This document shows, piece by piece, positions 26,221 through 37,246 of a stretch of DNA of 64,000 nt (positions are counted from its first letter, which is position 1; each line of letters starts with the position of its first letter). The notes under the pieces are model-generated. The model searched no databases. It saw nothing but the letters and a program-made list of their open reading frames with translations, and was not told the DNA's origin. Source of the DNA: Lysobacter sp. cf310 (GTDB taxonomy: Bacteria; Pseudomonadota; Gammaproteobacteria; Xanthomonadales; Xanthomonadaceae). Made by a program: the position numbers and the translations under genes. The stretch is taken from positions 186,001 through 250,000 of the forward strand of contig NZ_FOSS01000001.1 of the NCBI RefSeq assembly GCF_900114355.1, given 5' to 3'.

Positions 26221-26284
26221 ACGGAGCGCGCGTTGCGCGGTCACACCCCCTGTGCGACGCCCCGCCCCACCGCCTCGACGCAAA

Positions 26285-26316
26285 CGAAAAGGCCGCGCAT
26301 CTGCGCGGCCTTTTCG
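26285..26316 (-). terminator. Terminator after secF
   Basis: The stem cgaaaaggccgcgc / gcgcggccttttcg lies about 30 bases downstream of secF on the minus strand and is nearly the same hairpin as the suhB terminator. Confidence 0.8.
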
Positions 26317-26346
26317 TTGCCTGGGGCCGAAGCCCCGGGGCGGGAC

Positions 26347-27300
26347 TCAGGGACGGCGCGCCAGCGCCGCCTCGTCCTTGGCCTTGGGCATCAGGTCCTG
26401 CTTGGTGACCTTGAGCCAGCCCATGGTCAGCAACGGGCAGGCCACGAAGATCGACGACAGGGTGCCGATCACGATGCCCAGCATCTGCGAGATCGCCATG
26501 CCTTCCAGCGAACCGCCGCCGTACAGGTACAGCGCGAACACGGTCAGGAAGGCCACGAACGAGGTGATCACCGTACGCGACAGGGTCTGGTTGATCGACT
26601 TGTTGAGGATGGTTTCCGGATCGGCGCGCATGGTGCGGAAGTTCTCGCGCACGCGGTCGAACACCACGATGGTGTCGTTGATCGAATAACCCATCACCGA
26701 CAGGATGCCGGCCAGCACGGTCAGGTCGAACTCGTTGCCGAACAGCGCGAACCAGCCCGCCACCACCACCACGTCGTGCAGGGTGGTCAGCACCGCGGCG
26801 ACCGCGAACTTCTTCTCGAAGCGGAACGAGATGTAGATCAGGAAGCCGACCACCACGAACAGCAGCGCCCAGATGCCGTTGGCGGCCAGGTCGCGGCCGA
26901 CCTGCGGGCCGACGTAGCCGCCGCCCTTGATCTTGCCGGGGTTGTCGGGCGTGGATGCGACCGACTGGACTTCGTTGATGGTGTTGTTGGAGTCCTTGGC
27001 GCTGCCGGTCTTGGGCTGCAGACGGATCAACAGCTCGTTGCCGGTGCCGAAGGTCTGCACCTGGGCGCCGGTGTAGCCGGCGTTTTCCAGGCGCGTGCGG
27101 ATGCCGTCCACGTCGACCGGCTTGGCGAAGCTCAGCTCGACGCTGGTGCCGCCGGTGAAGTCCAGGGCGAAGTTGAAGCTCTTGACCGCGATCGCGCCGA
27201 TCGCGACCAGCATGATCAGGCCAGCAACCGCCATCGACACCCAGCGCAGGCGCAGGAAGTCGATGTTGCTGCCGTAAGGGAACACGTTGAAGGGTTTCAT
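26347..27300 (-). CDS. secF: Protein translocase subunit SecF
   Basis: This is a 317-residue inner-membrane protein with six transmembrane helices. It works with SecD and YajC to use the proton gradient for the late stage of Sec export. Family blocks are visible: FNFALDFTGGTSVELSF in the first periplasmic part, GYVGPQVGRDLAANG, and the membrane motifs SVMGYSINDTIVVFDRVREN and TLSRTVITS. It is the last gene of the yajC-secD-secF operon, 13 bases after secD, and ends at a terminator. Confidence 0.96.
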   Translation of the reverse strand: MKPFNVFPYGSNIDFLRLRWVSMAVAGLIMLVAIGAIAVKSFNFALDFTGGTSVELSFAKPVDVDGIRTRLENAGYTGAQVQTFGTGNELLIRLQPKTGSAKDSNNTINEVQSVASTPDNPGKIKGGGYVGPQVGRDLAANGIWALLFVVVGFLIYISFRFEKKFAVAAVLTTLHDVVVVAGWFALFGNEFDLTVLAGILSVMGYSINDTIVVFDRVRENFRTMRADPETILNKSINQTLSRTVITSFVAFLTVFALYLYGGGSLEGMAISQMLGIVIGTLSSIFVACPLLTMGWLKVTKQDLMPKAKDEAALARRP

Positions 27301-27313
27301 GTCGCGTGCTCCG

Positions 27314-29182
27314 TCAGATCGCGATCGTTTTCAGCTTGCGACGACCGCCGTAGATCAGCGTCGCGATACCGCGCGACACAGACACCGCCGTGTAGGCGGA
27401 GGTGGCGATGCCGAGCATCAGGGTGATACCGAAACCGCGCAGCGGACCGGTGCCGAACACCGCCATCGCCAGACCGGCGAGGAAGGCGGTGACGTTGGCG
27501 TCGATGATGGTGCCCGAGGCGTGTTCGTAGCCGCTGGCGATCGCCGCCTGCGGCGGCAGGCCGGCGCGCAACTCCTCTCTTATTCGTTCGTTGATCAGCA
27601 CGTTGGCGTCGACCGACATACCCACCGTCAAGGCGATGCCAGCCAGGCCGGGCAAGGTCATGGTGGCGCCGAACAGCGACATCAGCGCGACCACCATCAG
27701 CAGGTTGATCAGCAGCGCCAGACAGGTGATGACGCCGAACATGCGGTAGTAGATCAGGAAGAAAATCAGTGCGAAGGCGAACGAGAAGCTCACCGCCTTC
27801 AGGCCGCGCGCGACGTTCTCGGCGCCCAGGCTGGGGCCGACGATGCGCTCCTCGATGAAGTCCATCGGAGCGGCCAGCGAGCCGGCGCGCAGCAGCAGCG
27901 CCAGGTCGGAGGCTTCCTGCTGGCTCTCCAGGCCGTTGGTGTTGAATTCCTTGCTGAAGACGCCCTGGATGGTGGCGACGTTGATCACTTCCTCGCTGAT
28001 CCGGGTCGAGCGCACTTCCTTGCCGTCGACAGTGCGCACCTCGGGGATGCGCTCGATGTAGACCACCGCCATCGGCTTGCCGACGTGCTCGGTGGTGTAG
28101 TCGAACATGCGCTGGCCGCCGACGCCGTTGAGGCGGATCTGCACCGCGGGGGTGCCGCTTTGCGAGTCGAACGCGGCGGTGGCGCCGACCAGCTGGTCGC
28201 CGGAGGCGATCACGCGCTTGTTGAGCAGGATCGGAATCGGCTTGCCGTCGGGGCCGGTTTCGCGGCGGAAATAGATGCGCGCTTCCGGCGGCACGCTGCC
28301 GCTGCGCAGGGCTTCCTGGGCGTCGCCCTCGACCACGCCGCGATACTCCAGCGTGGCGGTGGCGCCGAGGATGCGCTTGGCCTGGGCGGTGTCCTGGATG
28401 CCGGGCAGCTGGACCACGATGCGGTCGTTGCCCTGGCGCTGGATGATCGGCTCGGCCACGCCCAGCGAGTTGATGCGGTTGCGCAGGGTGCCGACGTTCT
28501 GCTCGACCGCTTCCGCCTGCATGCGCGCCAGCTCGGCCTCGGGCACCTGGATCTCGACGGTGTTGCCGACCACGTTCTGGACCAGCAGCGGCTGGCCCTT
28601 GGCGACGATCTGGCGCGCCTTGTCGGCGTCGGCCGGATTGGCGACGGTGGCGACGATGCTGTTGTTGGCGCGGCGCTCGACCGACTCGTAACGCACGTTG
28701 GCGTCGCGCAGGCTGACCCGCACGTCCTCGGCGGTCGCGTCCAGGCGCTTGTCCAACGCGGCCTTCTGGTCGACCTGCATCAGGAAGTGCACGCCGCCCT
28801 GCAAGTCCAGACCCAACTGCATGGGCTTGGCCTTGATCTTCTCCAGCCAGCCCGGAACGGTCGAGGCCAGGTTCAGCGCGACCACGTAATCGCTGCCGAG
28901 CGGATCGCGCAGCAGGTTGGCGACCTTGTTCTGGCTGTCGTTGTTGCTCAGCCGCACCAGCAGGGTGCCTTCCTTCTCGATCGCCACCGACTTGGCCGGC
29001 ACGCTGGCCTTGCTCAGGACGTCGGCGACGCGCTTGCGCAGCGCCTCGTCCACCGCGGCGCCGCGGGCAGAGGAGATCTGCACCGAGGGGTCCTGCGGGA
29101 ATACGTTAGGCAACGCATACAGCGCGCTGAGCAGCAACACTACGAGGATGGCCAGATATTTCCAGCGCGAGTAAGTCAGCAT
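27314..29182 (-). CDS. secD: Protein translocase subunit SecD
   Basis: This is a 622-residue inner-membrane protein. TM1 (KYLAILVVLLLSALYALPNVF) is followed by a large periplasmic region with the P1 head, including LGLDLQGGVHFLMQVD and the VVQLPGIQDTAQAKRILG block. A C-terminal five-helix membrane bundle contains GMSVDANVLINERIREEL. It forms the SecDF complex with the next gene. The length is usual for the family. It lies 57 bases after yajC. Confidence 0.96.
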   Translation of the reverse strand: MLTYSRWKYLAILVVLLLSALYALPNVFPQDPSVQISSARGAAVDEALRKRVADVLSKASVPAKSVAIEKEGTLLVRLSNNDSQNKVANLLRDPLGSDYVVALNLASTVPGWLEKIKAKPMQLGLDLQGGVHFLMQVDQKAALDKRLDATAEDVRVSLRDANVRYESVERRANNSIVATVANPADADKARQIVAKGQPLLVQNVVGNTVEIQVPEAELARMQAEAVEQNVGTLRNRINSLGVAEPIIQRQGNDRIVVQLPGIQDTAQAKRILGATATLEYRGVVEGDAQEALRSGSVPPEARIYFRRETGPDGKPIPILLNKRVIASGDQLVGATAAFDSQSGTPAVQIRLNGVGGQRMFDYTTEHVGKPMAVVYIERIPEVRTVDGKEVRSTRISEEVINVATIQGVFSKEFNTNGLESQQEASDLALLLRAGSLAAPMDFIEERIVGPSLGAENVARGLKAVSFSFAFALIFFLIYYRMFGVITCLALLINLLMVVALMSLFGATMTLPGLAGIALTVGMSVDANVLINERIREELRAGLPPQAAIASGYEHASGTIIDANVTAFLAGLAMAVFGTGPLRGFGITLMLGIATSAYTAVSVSRGIATLIYGGRRKLKTIAI

Positions 29183-29239
29183 CGATTGCCCCTGCGGCGG
29201 CCACCCCGGCCGCCGTGCTTCATGTGTCGTGGCGTCGGC

Positions 29240-29596
29240 TTAGGCCGACTTCAAGGTGCCCTTGGGCAGTACGTTGCCGATCGCGCCCTTCTGCACGCGA
29301 ATGCGCACGTTGTCGGCGACTTCGACGGTGATGAAGCTCTCGCCGATGTCGGACACGACGCCGGCGATGCCGCCGTTGGTCAGCACTTCGTCGCCCTTGG
29401 AGAGCTTTTCCAGCATCGCGCGGTGTTCCTTGGCGCGCTTCATCTGCGGGCGGATCATCAGGAAGTACATGATCGCGATCAGGATGACGGGCATCAGCAG
29501 GCCGCCGAGGCCGCCGCCGAACAGTCCGCCGCCGGCGGGCGCACCGGCCGCAGCCTGGGCGTAAGCGGGGGCGATCAGAAGGTCGAGCAGGTTCAT
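29240..29596 (-). CDS. yajC: SecDF accessory subunit YajC
   Basis: This 118-residue protein has one transmembrane helix followed by the cytoplasmic motif FLMIRPQMKRAKEHRAMLEKL and GDEVLTNGGIAGVV, both diagnostic of YajC. The Gly/Ala-rich N-terminal segment is slightly longer than in E. coli. It is first in the yajC-secD-secF operon; tgt lies upstream but is separated by a 480-base repeat-bearing gap, so cotranscription is uncertain. Confidence 0.95.
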   Translation of the reverse strand: MNLLDLLIAPAYAQAAAGAPAGGGLFGGGLGGLLMPVILIAIMYFLMIRPQMKRAKEHRAMLEKLSKGDEVLTNGGIAGVVSDIGESFITVEVADNVRIRVQKGAIGNVLPKGTLKSA

Positions 29597-29870
29597 CTAC
29601 GAAAGTCCTGAAACGAAAATAGCCGGGGATTATGCCATGGCCGGCTGGCGGCCATGGCCGGGCCCGAAATGAGCCCTGGCGCACGCTTTGACGGGCCGCG
29701 AGGCGAACGGGACGGGCCCGTGCGTCCTGGCGATCGCCGCCGCCGGACGGTCCTGGTGGCCCGGTAGCGGGGCTTCAGGATCGCTGGCGGGCCGGCCCTC
29801 ACCTCCGCCCAGACCGGCCCGACCGCAATGCGATCGGGTGAATGGGAAGCGGAGTTCGCCGTCCTTGTGG
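29597..29870. other. Upstream region of yajC
   Basis: This region probably holds the yajC-secD-secF promoter, if that operon is transcribed separately from tgt. No clear promoter hexamers and no supported gene were found. Confidence 0.4.
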
Positions 29871-30062
29871 GCGGCCCTCACCCCTGCCCTCTCCCGCGAG
29901 CGGGAGAGGGGGAAAGAGGGTTCGCTTGCCTTGGGCGGCCCTCACCCCTGCCTTCGCCCACAAGCGGGAGAAGGGGAAAGAGGGTTCGCTTGCCTGGGCG
30001 ACCCTCACCCCTGCCCTCTCCCGCAAGCGGGAGAGGGGGAAAGAGGGTTCGCCCGCCTTGCG
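29871..30062. repeat. Three tandem copies of a 63-64-bp hairpin element
   Basis: Units start at 29871 (gcggccctcacccctgccct), 29935 and 29998. Each contains a stem such as ccctctcccg / cgggagaggg with a short loop, then gggaaagagggttcgc. Copy 2 carries compensating-looking changes in the stem (ccttcgccca ... gcgggagaagg). The array fills the gap between tgt and yajC. Confidence 0.85.
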
Positions 30063-30075
30063 GGCGAACGGCGTC

Positions 30076-32289
<2,214 letters not shown>

Positions 32290-32493
32290 CTATGCGGTCG
32301 GGAGCGATGAGACCGGACATCGGTCGAGGGCGCTGGGCCCCGGCAGCCAACGGCGCCGGAAGCCCGGCATTATCGGCCGCCAGAGGCCCCGGGGGCAAAA
32401 GCGGGCGCAGAGGCCGGTTCAGAAGCCTGACGATGGACCCCGGGCAGCCAGCGTTCGGGGCGCCCATAAGGCGTGGCGCATCCCTGCCCCGCT

Positions 32494-32562
<69 letters not shown>

Positions 32563-32636
32563 GCATTGAAGTCCAAAAGCCCCGCACTCACACAGCCAAC
32601 CGTAGACCCGAAGGGCGGCGCGCAGGACGCGCGCCG

Positions 32637-32670
32637 TTTTTCGAATGGACAGGGACGTCCATTCGAAAAA
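32637..32670. repeat. 14-bp perfect inverted repeat with 6-base loop
   Basis: The arms are tttttcgaatggac and gtccattcgaaaaa around agggac. An A-run and T-run at the base allow it to act as a bidirectional terminator, but no gene ends here. Confidence 0.85.
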
Positions 32671-32732
32671 TCCCGGCGCCAGCCCCGAACCCACGGGGGA
32701 GGTTTGGTCAAGCTAGCCCTTCTCTTTGGTTA

Positions 32733-32760
32733 CTTTCTCTTGGGCTAGCAAGAGAAAGTG
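32733..32760. repeat. 11-bp hairpin in repeat-rich region
   Basis: The arms actttctcttg and caagagaaagt flank ggctag. The surrounding phrase (ttggttactttctcttgggc ... agtgacccgc) is one I associate with a recurrent non-coding sequence in Xanthomonadaceae genomes, from memory. Confidence 0.7.
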
Positions 32761-32823
32761 ACCCGCATGCGCAGCAGGCGGAAGCCGTTGACCTTCGGTC
32801 AGAAGAAGCGACAACAAAGCAAA

Positions 32824-32863
32824 AGCAAATCCTCCCCAACCCTCCTTTGACAAAGGAGGGAGC
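32824..32863. repeat. Dispersed C-block/G-block element, copy A
   Basis: The sequence agcaaatcctccccaaccct is followed by cctttgacaaaggaggg, an inverted repeat around ttt-gac-aaa. Related copies lie at 39492-39537 (opposite orientation) and 40373-40421. Confidence 0.75.
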
Positions 32864-32999
32864 TAGAAGCAAAGGAGGGAGCTAGTAGCAAAAACAAGTG
32901 ACCCGCGCGCGCAGCAGGCGGAGGACCTTGGTCCAAAGCCGAAGTCCGATGCCAGCGGATCTCAACAAAACCCCAGCCAGCGCCGTAGCCGGTGTTCGC

Positions 33000-33092
33000 C
33001 ATCGCGGCTTACGCCGCTTCCCACAGAAGGCGGGGCCAATCCGGAACGGGCAACGTGGCCGGGATTCGCGGCCGCAGCCCGCCCCGCTCCTA
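33000..33092. repeat. Two REP-like arms
   Basis: The stretches catcgcggcttacgccgctt (33000) and gattcgcggccgcagc...ccgctcctac (33063-33092) match arms of the REP units at 25708-26103, with more divergence in the second. Confidence 0.55.
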
Positions 33093-33160
33093 CAAGCAGC
33101 CTGCGCATCGATCGACGACGCGTCCCAGCCGCACCACCGCCGAGAGAGGAACCCGCCGCG

Positions 33161-33763
33161 CTACAGCCAACCGTTCTGGCGGGCCTGGCGATAGGCCTCG
33201 ATGCGGTTGCCGGCACCGAGCTTGCCGATCGCCTCGGACAGATAGTTGCGCACCGTGCCCTGGCTCAAGTGCAGACGCTGGCCGATCTCGGCGGTGGACA
33301 CGCCCTCGCCCGCCAGACGCAGGACCTGGCGCTCGCGCTCGGTCAGCGGATCTTCCTCGCCCCAGGCCGCGACCGCGAGCTGCGGATCGATCGCGCGGCC
33401 GCCGCGGTGGACCTGGCGCAGCGCCTCGGCCAGCTGTTCGGCGGGCGCGTCCTTGAGCAGATAGCCGCGCACGCCGGCGTCGAGGGCGCGGCGCAGATAG
33501 CCGCTGCGGCCGAAGGTGGTGACGATCACCACCCGCGTCTCCAGCCCGGATTCGCGCAGGCGCTGGGCCAGCTCGATGCCGGTCATGTGCGGCATTTCGA
33601 TGTCGGTGACCAACAGGTCGGGCTGCAGCCGCTGCACCGCGGCCCAGGCCGCCTCGCCGTCGCCGACCGCGGCCACCACCTCCAGATCGGGCTCCAGGTT
33701 CAGCAGTGCCGCCAGGGCGCCGCGCACCATCGCCTGATCCTCGGCCAGCACCAATCGGATCAT
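33161..33763 (-). CDS. NarL/DesR-type response regulator
   Basis: This 200-residue cytoplasmic regulator has a receiver domain (about 1-120) with the phospho-acceptor Asp in LLVTDIEMPHMTG and the conserved Lys in GYLLKDAP. A LuxR-type helix-turn-helix (about 135-195, LTERERQVLRLAGEGVSTAE) follows. It resembles DesR. Its ATG overlaps the kinase stop by four bases. No target gene is adjacent; a fatty-acyl desaturase, the classical DesR target, is 22 kb away at 55707. Confidence 0.92.
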   Translation of the reverse strand: MIRLVLAEDQAMVRGALAALLNLEPDLEVVAAVGDGEAAWAAVQRLQPDLLVTDIEMPHMTGIELAQRLRESGLETRVVIVTTFGRSGYLRRALDAGVRGYLLKDAPAEQLAEALRQVHRGGRAIDPQLAVAAWGEEDPLTERERQVLRLAGEGVSTAEIGQRLHLSQGTVRNYLSEAIGKLGAGNRIEAYRQARQNGWL

Positions 33764-34935
33764 GCCGTTCCCCGTTCGTTGAAGGTGCGCGCCAACGCCA
33801 ACGCCGGCGTCTCGTCGCCGCGCCGCGCCGCGGACAGCGCCTCGCGCGGCAGGATCAGACGCAGACGGGTGCCGCCGCCGGCCGGGCTGTCGACTTCGAC
33901 GCTGCCGCCGACCTCGCGCAAGCGCTCGCGCATGCCGGTCAGGCCGTGGCCTTCGCTGCCCGCGCCGCCGCGGCCGTCGTCGGCGATCAGCAGGCACAGG
34001 CCGCCGCGCGCCTCGTCTATCAGCTCGACCTCGACCCGGGTCGCGCCGGCATGGCGCAGCACGTTGGTCACCGATTCGCGCAGCGCCAGGGTCAGTGCGG
34101 TTTCGACCCTGCCGGGAATCTCGACCGGCGCCAGCCGGTGATCCAGGCTGATCTCGGCGCCGAGCAAGGCCAGGCGCGCGGCCGCGAGTTCGGCCTGCAG
34201 GCCGGTCGCGCGGATGCCGGCGACCGCCTCGCGGACCTGGGCCAGGGCTTCGCGCGCGACCCGCTCGACCTCGCCGATCTGGGCGCGTGCGCCCTGCGGA
34301 TCGCGTTCGAACAGGCGCGCGGCGAGCTGGGTCTTGAGCACCACCAGCGACAGCGTATGGCCCAGCACATCGTGCAGGTCGCGGCCGATGCGCTCGCGCT
34401 CGGCCAGGCCGGCCAGGCGCCGCACCTCGTCCTGGGTCAGGCGCAGCTCGGCGTTGCGCAGTTCGCGGTTGCGGATGCTGACCACGCCCACGAACACCAT
34501 CGCCGCCACTATCACGTTGATCACGTAGCTCGATAGCGGCATCGCCTCGGGCGGCATGAAGCGGTAGAAGCACACAGCCTCGATCGCCATCACCGCCACG
34601 CACAGCGGCAGCGCGCGCCGCGGCGGCAGCGTGTCCGCGGCCATGCCGACGGAGAAGATCACGTAGGCCGCGCCCGCGCCCATCGGCATGGTCACGAAAC
34701 CCAGCGCCGCCACCGCCAAGGTCAGGGCCACGCGCCTGCGCCGCGAGGCCGCGTAGTGATGGGCGAAGTACAGCAGCACGAACACCAGCGCGGCGGCGAC
34801 GAAAACGAGCACCGCGCGCAGCGGTATCACCGGCCAGTAGAACAGCGGCAGGAACGCGAAGATCAGGTACAGCAACGACACCCAGCGCCAGACCGGCGGG
34901 TGTTCGTGGGCTTGGATCAGGGCTTTGATGCGCAT
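33760..34935 (-). CDS. DesK-like membrane sensor histidine kinase
   Basis: This 391-residue HisKA_3-type kinase has about five to six transmembrane helices in residues 15-155 and no large extracellular loop, as in the membrane-fluidity sensor DesK. The phospho-acceptor helix is ERERIGRDLHDVLGHTLSLV. The ATPase domain has SVTNVLRHAGA (N box) and LLIADDGRGG with GHGLTGMRERL (G boxes). It is coupled to the response regulator by a four-base overlap. The signal (membrane state or other) is inferred from architecture only. Confidence 0.92.
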   Translation of the reverse strand: MRIKALIQAHEHPPVWRWVSLLYLIFAFLPLFYWPVIPLRAVLVFVAAALVFVLLYFAHHYAASRRRRVALTLAVAALGFVTMPMGAGAAYVIFSVGMAADTLPPRRALPLCVAVMAIEAVCFYRFMPPEAMPLSSYVINVIVAAMVFVGVVSIRNRELRNAELRLTQDEVRRLAGLAERERIGRDLHDVLGHTLSLVVLKTQLAARLFERDPQGARAQIGEVERVAREALAQVREAVAGIRATGLQAELAAARLALLGAEISLDHRLAPVEIPGRVETALTLALRESVTNVLRHAGATRVEVELIDEARGGLCLLIADDGRGGAGSEGHGLTGMRERLREVGGSVEVDSPAGGGTRLRLILPREALSAARRGDETPALALARTFNERGTA

Positions 34936-35009
34936 GCGGGTGTTTCCTTCGCTGCCGCGACTGTAAGTAATCCGGAGGCAGAAAGTTCAGGTGGCGCGCA
35001 CCGGAACGC

Positions 35010-35064
35010 AAAAAACCGATCGCGCGCAGCGGGCCGAGGGAGGGGCCCGCTGCGCGCGACCGGT
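35010..35064 (-). terminator. Strong terminator after the amidohydrolase gene
   Basis: A 21-bp stem (accggtcgcgcgcagcgggc on the minus strand, one mismatch) is followed by tttttt, 9 bases after the stop at 35073. Confidence 0.85.
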
Positions 35065-35072
35065 GCCGCGAC

Positions 35073-36854
35073 TCAGCGCAGTTCGACCGCCTCGACCGCG
35101 AAGGCGAACGGGCCCGGCGCGCTCGCCGCCAGCGAGACGCCGCGCAAACGGGTCAGGTCGACATTGGGCAGGCTCGCCAACGGCACGCTGACCTCGCGCC
35201 AGTCGCTGCCGGTTTCGACCCGCTGCACGCCCGGACGGCCGTTCATGTCGGCACCGGAAAACACCAGCAGGGTCAGCGGCCGGCCATCGCCGCGCACCCG
35301 CAACACCAGCTCGCGCACGCCGCTGGTGTCGGTGGCGGCCATCGGTTCCACGCCCGGAAACAGGATGATGCCGGCCCAGGGGCTGGGCGCGCCGGCGACG
35401 ACTTCGCCGGCGACCTCGATCGCCGGCCCGCCGTCGCGGCCCTGCCCGACCGCGAGCTTGGACTTCGAATGGCCGCCGATCAGCTGGTCGGTGGTCGCGG
35501 CCCAGTTCGGCGCCGGCTGCCCTTCGCGCAACAATTCGACCGCGCCCACGCCGACGCGCGGCGCGGCCTTGCCGGCCACGCGCGCCACGGCGTAGCCGTT
35601 CTTCCACACCGTGCGGATCGCGCGCGTGGCGGTGATGTCGGCGCTGGGGTCGCCCTCGACCAGGACCAGATCGGCGCGCAGGCCCGGCGCGATGCGGCCG
35701 CGGTCGCTGAGGCCGAAGCGCTGCGCCGGCGCCGAGGTTGCCGCGCGCAAGGCCTCCACCGGGCTCAGGCCGGCCTGCACCAGCAGCGCCAGTTCGGCGT
35801 GCTGGCTGGCGCCGTGGGTGGTGCCGGGGTTGCCGGCGTCGGTGCCGGCCAGCAGGGTCACGCCGGCCGCGTGCAGGCGGCGCACGTTCTCCAGCGCGTT
35901 GGGCAGATGCTGATCGAGCTCCTTGGGCAGTGGGAAGGTCTGGCCCAGCGCATCCTTCTGCGCCGGCCGCAGCATCGGCGCGATGCGCGGATCGGCGGCC
36001 AGCTTGGCGCCCTCGCCGGCGCGCGACAGGGTCGCCATCACGCTCAAGGTCGGGGTCACGAAGATGTCGCGGCGCTTGATCTCGGCGACCAGCGCCTCAT
36101 CGGCGACGCGGTCGCTGTAGATGTGGATCAGGCTGTCGGCGCCGGCATCGACCACCTTGCGCGCGTCGCCGACCTGGGCCACGTGCACGATCGCCAGCTT
36201 CTTACGGCGATGCGCTGCGTCGATCGCAGCCCGCATGGACGCATCCGACAGCGTCGGGGTGCGCGGGCGGCCGACGTAGGCGGCGCCGTCGTCGACCACC
36301 AGCTTGAGGTAGTCCGAGCCCTCGCCGAGGCGATCGCGCACGAAGCCTTCGGCCTGGGCCGGGTCGTCCAGGGTCGGAATCGCCAGGCCGAACTGGGTGC
36401 CATGGCCGCCCTTGGCCGTGACCAGGGTGCCGGCCGACCACAGGTCGGCGCGGTCGGTACGGGCGCGGCCCTCGCGCTCCTTGCGCGCCTCGGCGATCAG
36501 GCGGTGGTCGGTGAACATGTCCAGCTCGGTGGTGACGCCGAAGCGCAGGGCGTCGCGGCGAGCCTCGCCGTAGCTGTGGGTATGCGCGTCGATCAAGCCC
36601 GGCAGCAGGGTGCCGCCGGTGCCCTCGATCACCGGCACGCCGGCCGGGATCGCGAGCTTGGGGCCGACCGCCGCGATCAGGCCGTCGCGCACCAGCACGG
36701 TGGTGGCCGGCAGCATGCGCTCGCCGTCGAACACGCGCACGTCGCGGATGGCGACATCGTCGCCGTCGTCGCCACCCGGCTCGGCCGCGACCGCCGCGCC
36801 GCTCAGGACGACCAGCATCAGCACGCTCAGCCAGGTGGGTTGGGGAATCTTCAT
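35073..36854 (-). CDS. Secreted imidazolonepropionase-like amidohydrolase with C-terminal beta domain
   Basis: This 593-residue exported metal-dependent hydrolase has a signal peptide (PTWLSVLMLVVLSGAAVAA). The start at 36854 places it at the N-terminus; a frame to 36902 adds a basic leader. The TIM-barrel amidohydrolase has metal ligands in LIDAHTHSYGEA, IVHVAQVGDA and GTDAGNPGTTHG. The composite barrel closes with GLRADLVLVEGDP at about residues 405-420. After it comes about 160 residues of beta-rich sequence (VGQGRDGGPAIEVAGEV, ELVLRVRGDGRPLTLLVFSG) resembling a CIA30/galactose-binding-like domain. The substrate is unknown; periplasmic relatives include dipeptidases and prolidases. Confidence 0.87.
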   Translation of the reverse strand: MKIPQPTWLSVLMLVVLSGAAVAAEPGGDDGDDVAIRDVRVFDGERMLPATTVLVRDGLIAAVGPKLAIPAGVPVIEGTGGTLLPGLIDAHTHSYGEARRDALRFGVTTELDMFTDHRLIAEARKEREGRARTDRADLWSAGTLVTAKGGHGTQFGLAIPTLDDPAQAEGFVRDRLGEGSDYLKLVVDDGAAYVGRPRTPTLSDASMRAAIDAAHRRKKLAIVHVAQVGDARKVVDAGADSLIHIYSDRVADEALVAEIKRRDIFVTPTLSVMATLSRAGEGAKLAADPRIAPMLRPAQKDALGQTFPLPKELDQHLPNALENVRRLHAAGVTLLAGTDAGNPGTTHGASQHAELALLVQAGLSPVEALRAATSAPAQRFGLSDRGRIAPGLRADLVLVEGDPSADITATRAIRTVWKNGYAVARVAGKAAPRVGVGAVELLREGQPAPNWAATTDQLIGGHSKSKLAVGQGRDGGPAIEVAGEVVAGAPSPWAGIILFPGVEPMAATDTSGVRELVLRVRGDGRPLTLLVFSGADMNGRPGVQRVETGSDWREVSVPLASLPNVDLTRLRGVSLAASAPGPFAFAVEAVELR

Positions 36855-37246
36855 CGTGGAGCTCCATGGGCGCCGGCGCGGCCGGCTTCGGGGTGGCGCC
36901 ACTGTCGGGATCCGCGCCCCGGCCCGGCAGTGGGCGCCGTCACCGGCCCCGGATGACAGCTGTCACCCGCCCCGCCCGGATGGGGGTTATCGCCGTGCTC
37001 CGGACGTGATAAACTCGCACAAGCTATTGAATTGAAACGAAAAACAACCGCTGGCCGCGCTTTTCAGGGGCGCCCGCGGCGATCTTCGTTTCTGACATGC
37101 GCGTTTCGACTTGCATGAAGGGCGGCGCTTGGCGACCCGAACCACCCGGGGCGCTGCAACTGCGAGCGTCCGGCCACGGAGGCCGGGCCTGTTCTTCATC
37201 CCACGATGCTTCGGCCGGACTGCCGACGACCATTGGAGATCTTGTG
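36855..37246. other. Divergent promoter region upstream of aminotransferase
   Basis: This 392-base gap holds the candidate promoter at 36987-37015 for the plus-strand aminotransferase, which implies a leader of about 225 bases. The leader contains small inverted repeats (for example ggccacggaggcc near 37171) but matches no riboswitch that I recognise. Confidence 0.5.
36987..37015 (+). promoter_or_regulatory. Candidate sigma-70 promoter for the aminotransferase gene
   Basis: The hexamers ttatcg (36987-36992) and taaact (37010-37015) are separated by exactly 17 bases, followed by an AT-rich stretch. The -10 hexamer recurs upstream of other genes in the window. Confidence 0.4.

Noticed and set aside
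27287..29611. 774-codon plus-strand open frame opposite secD and yajC
   Set aside because: secD and yajC are certain on the minus strand, and the plus-strand product is His/Asp/Gln-rich shadow.
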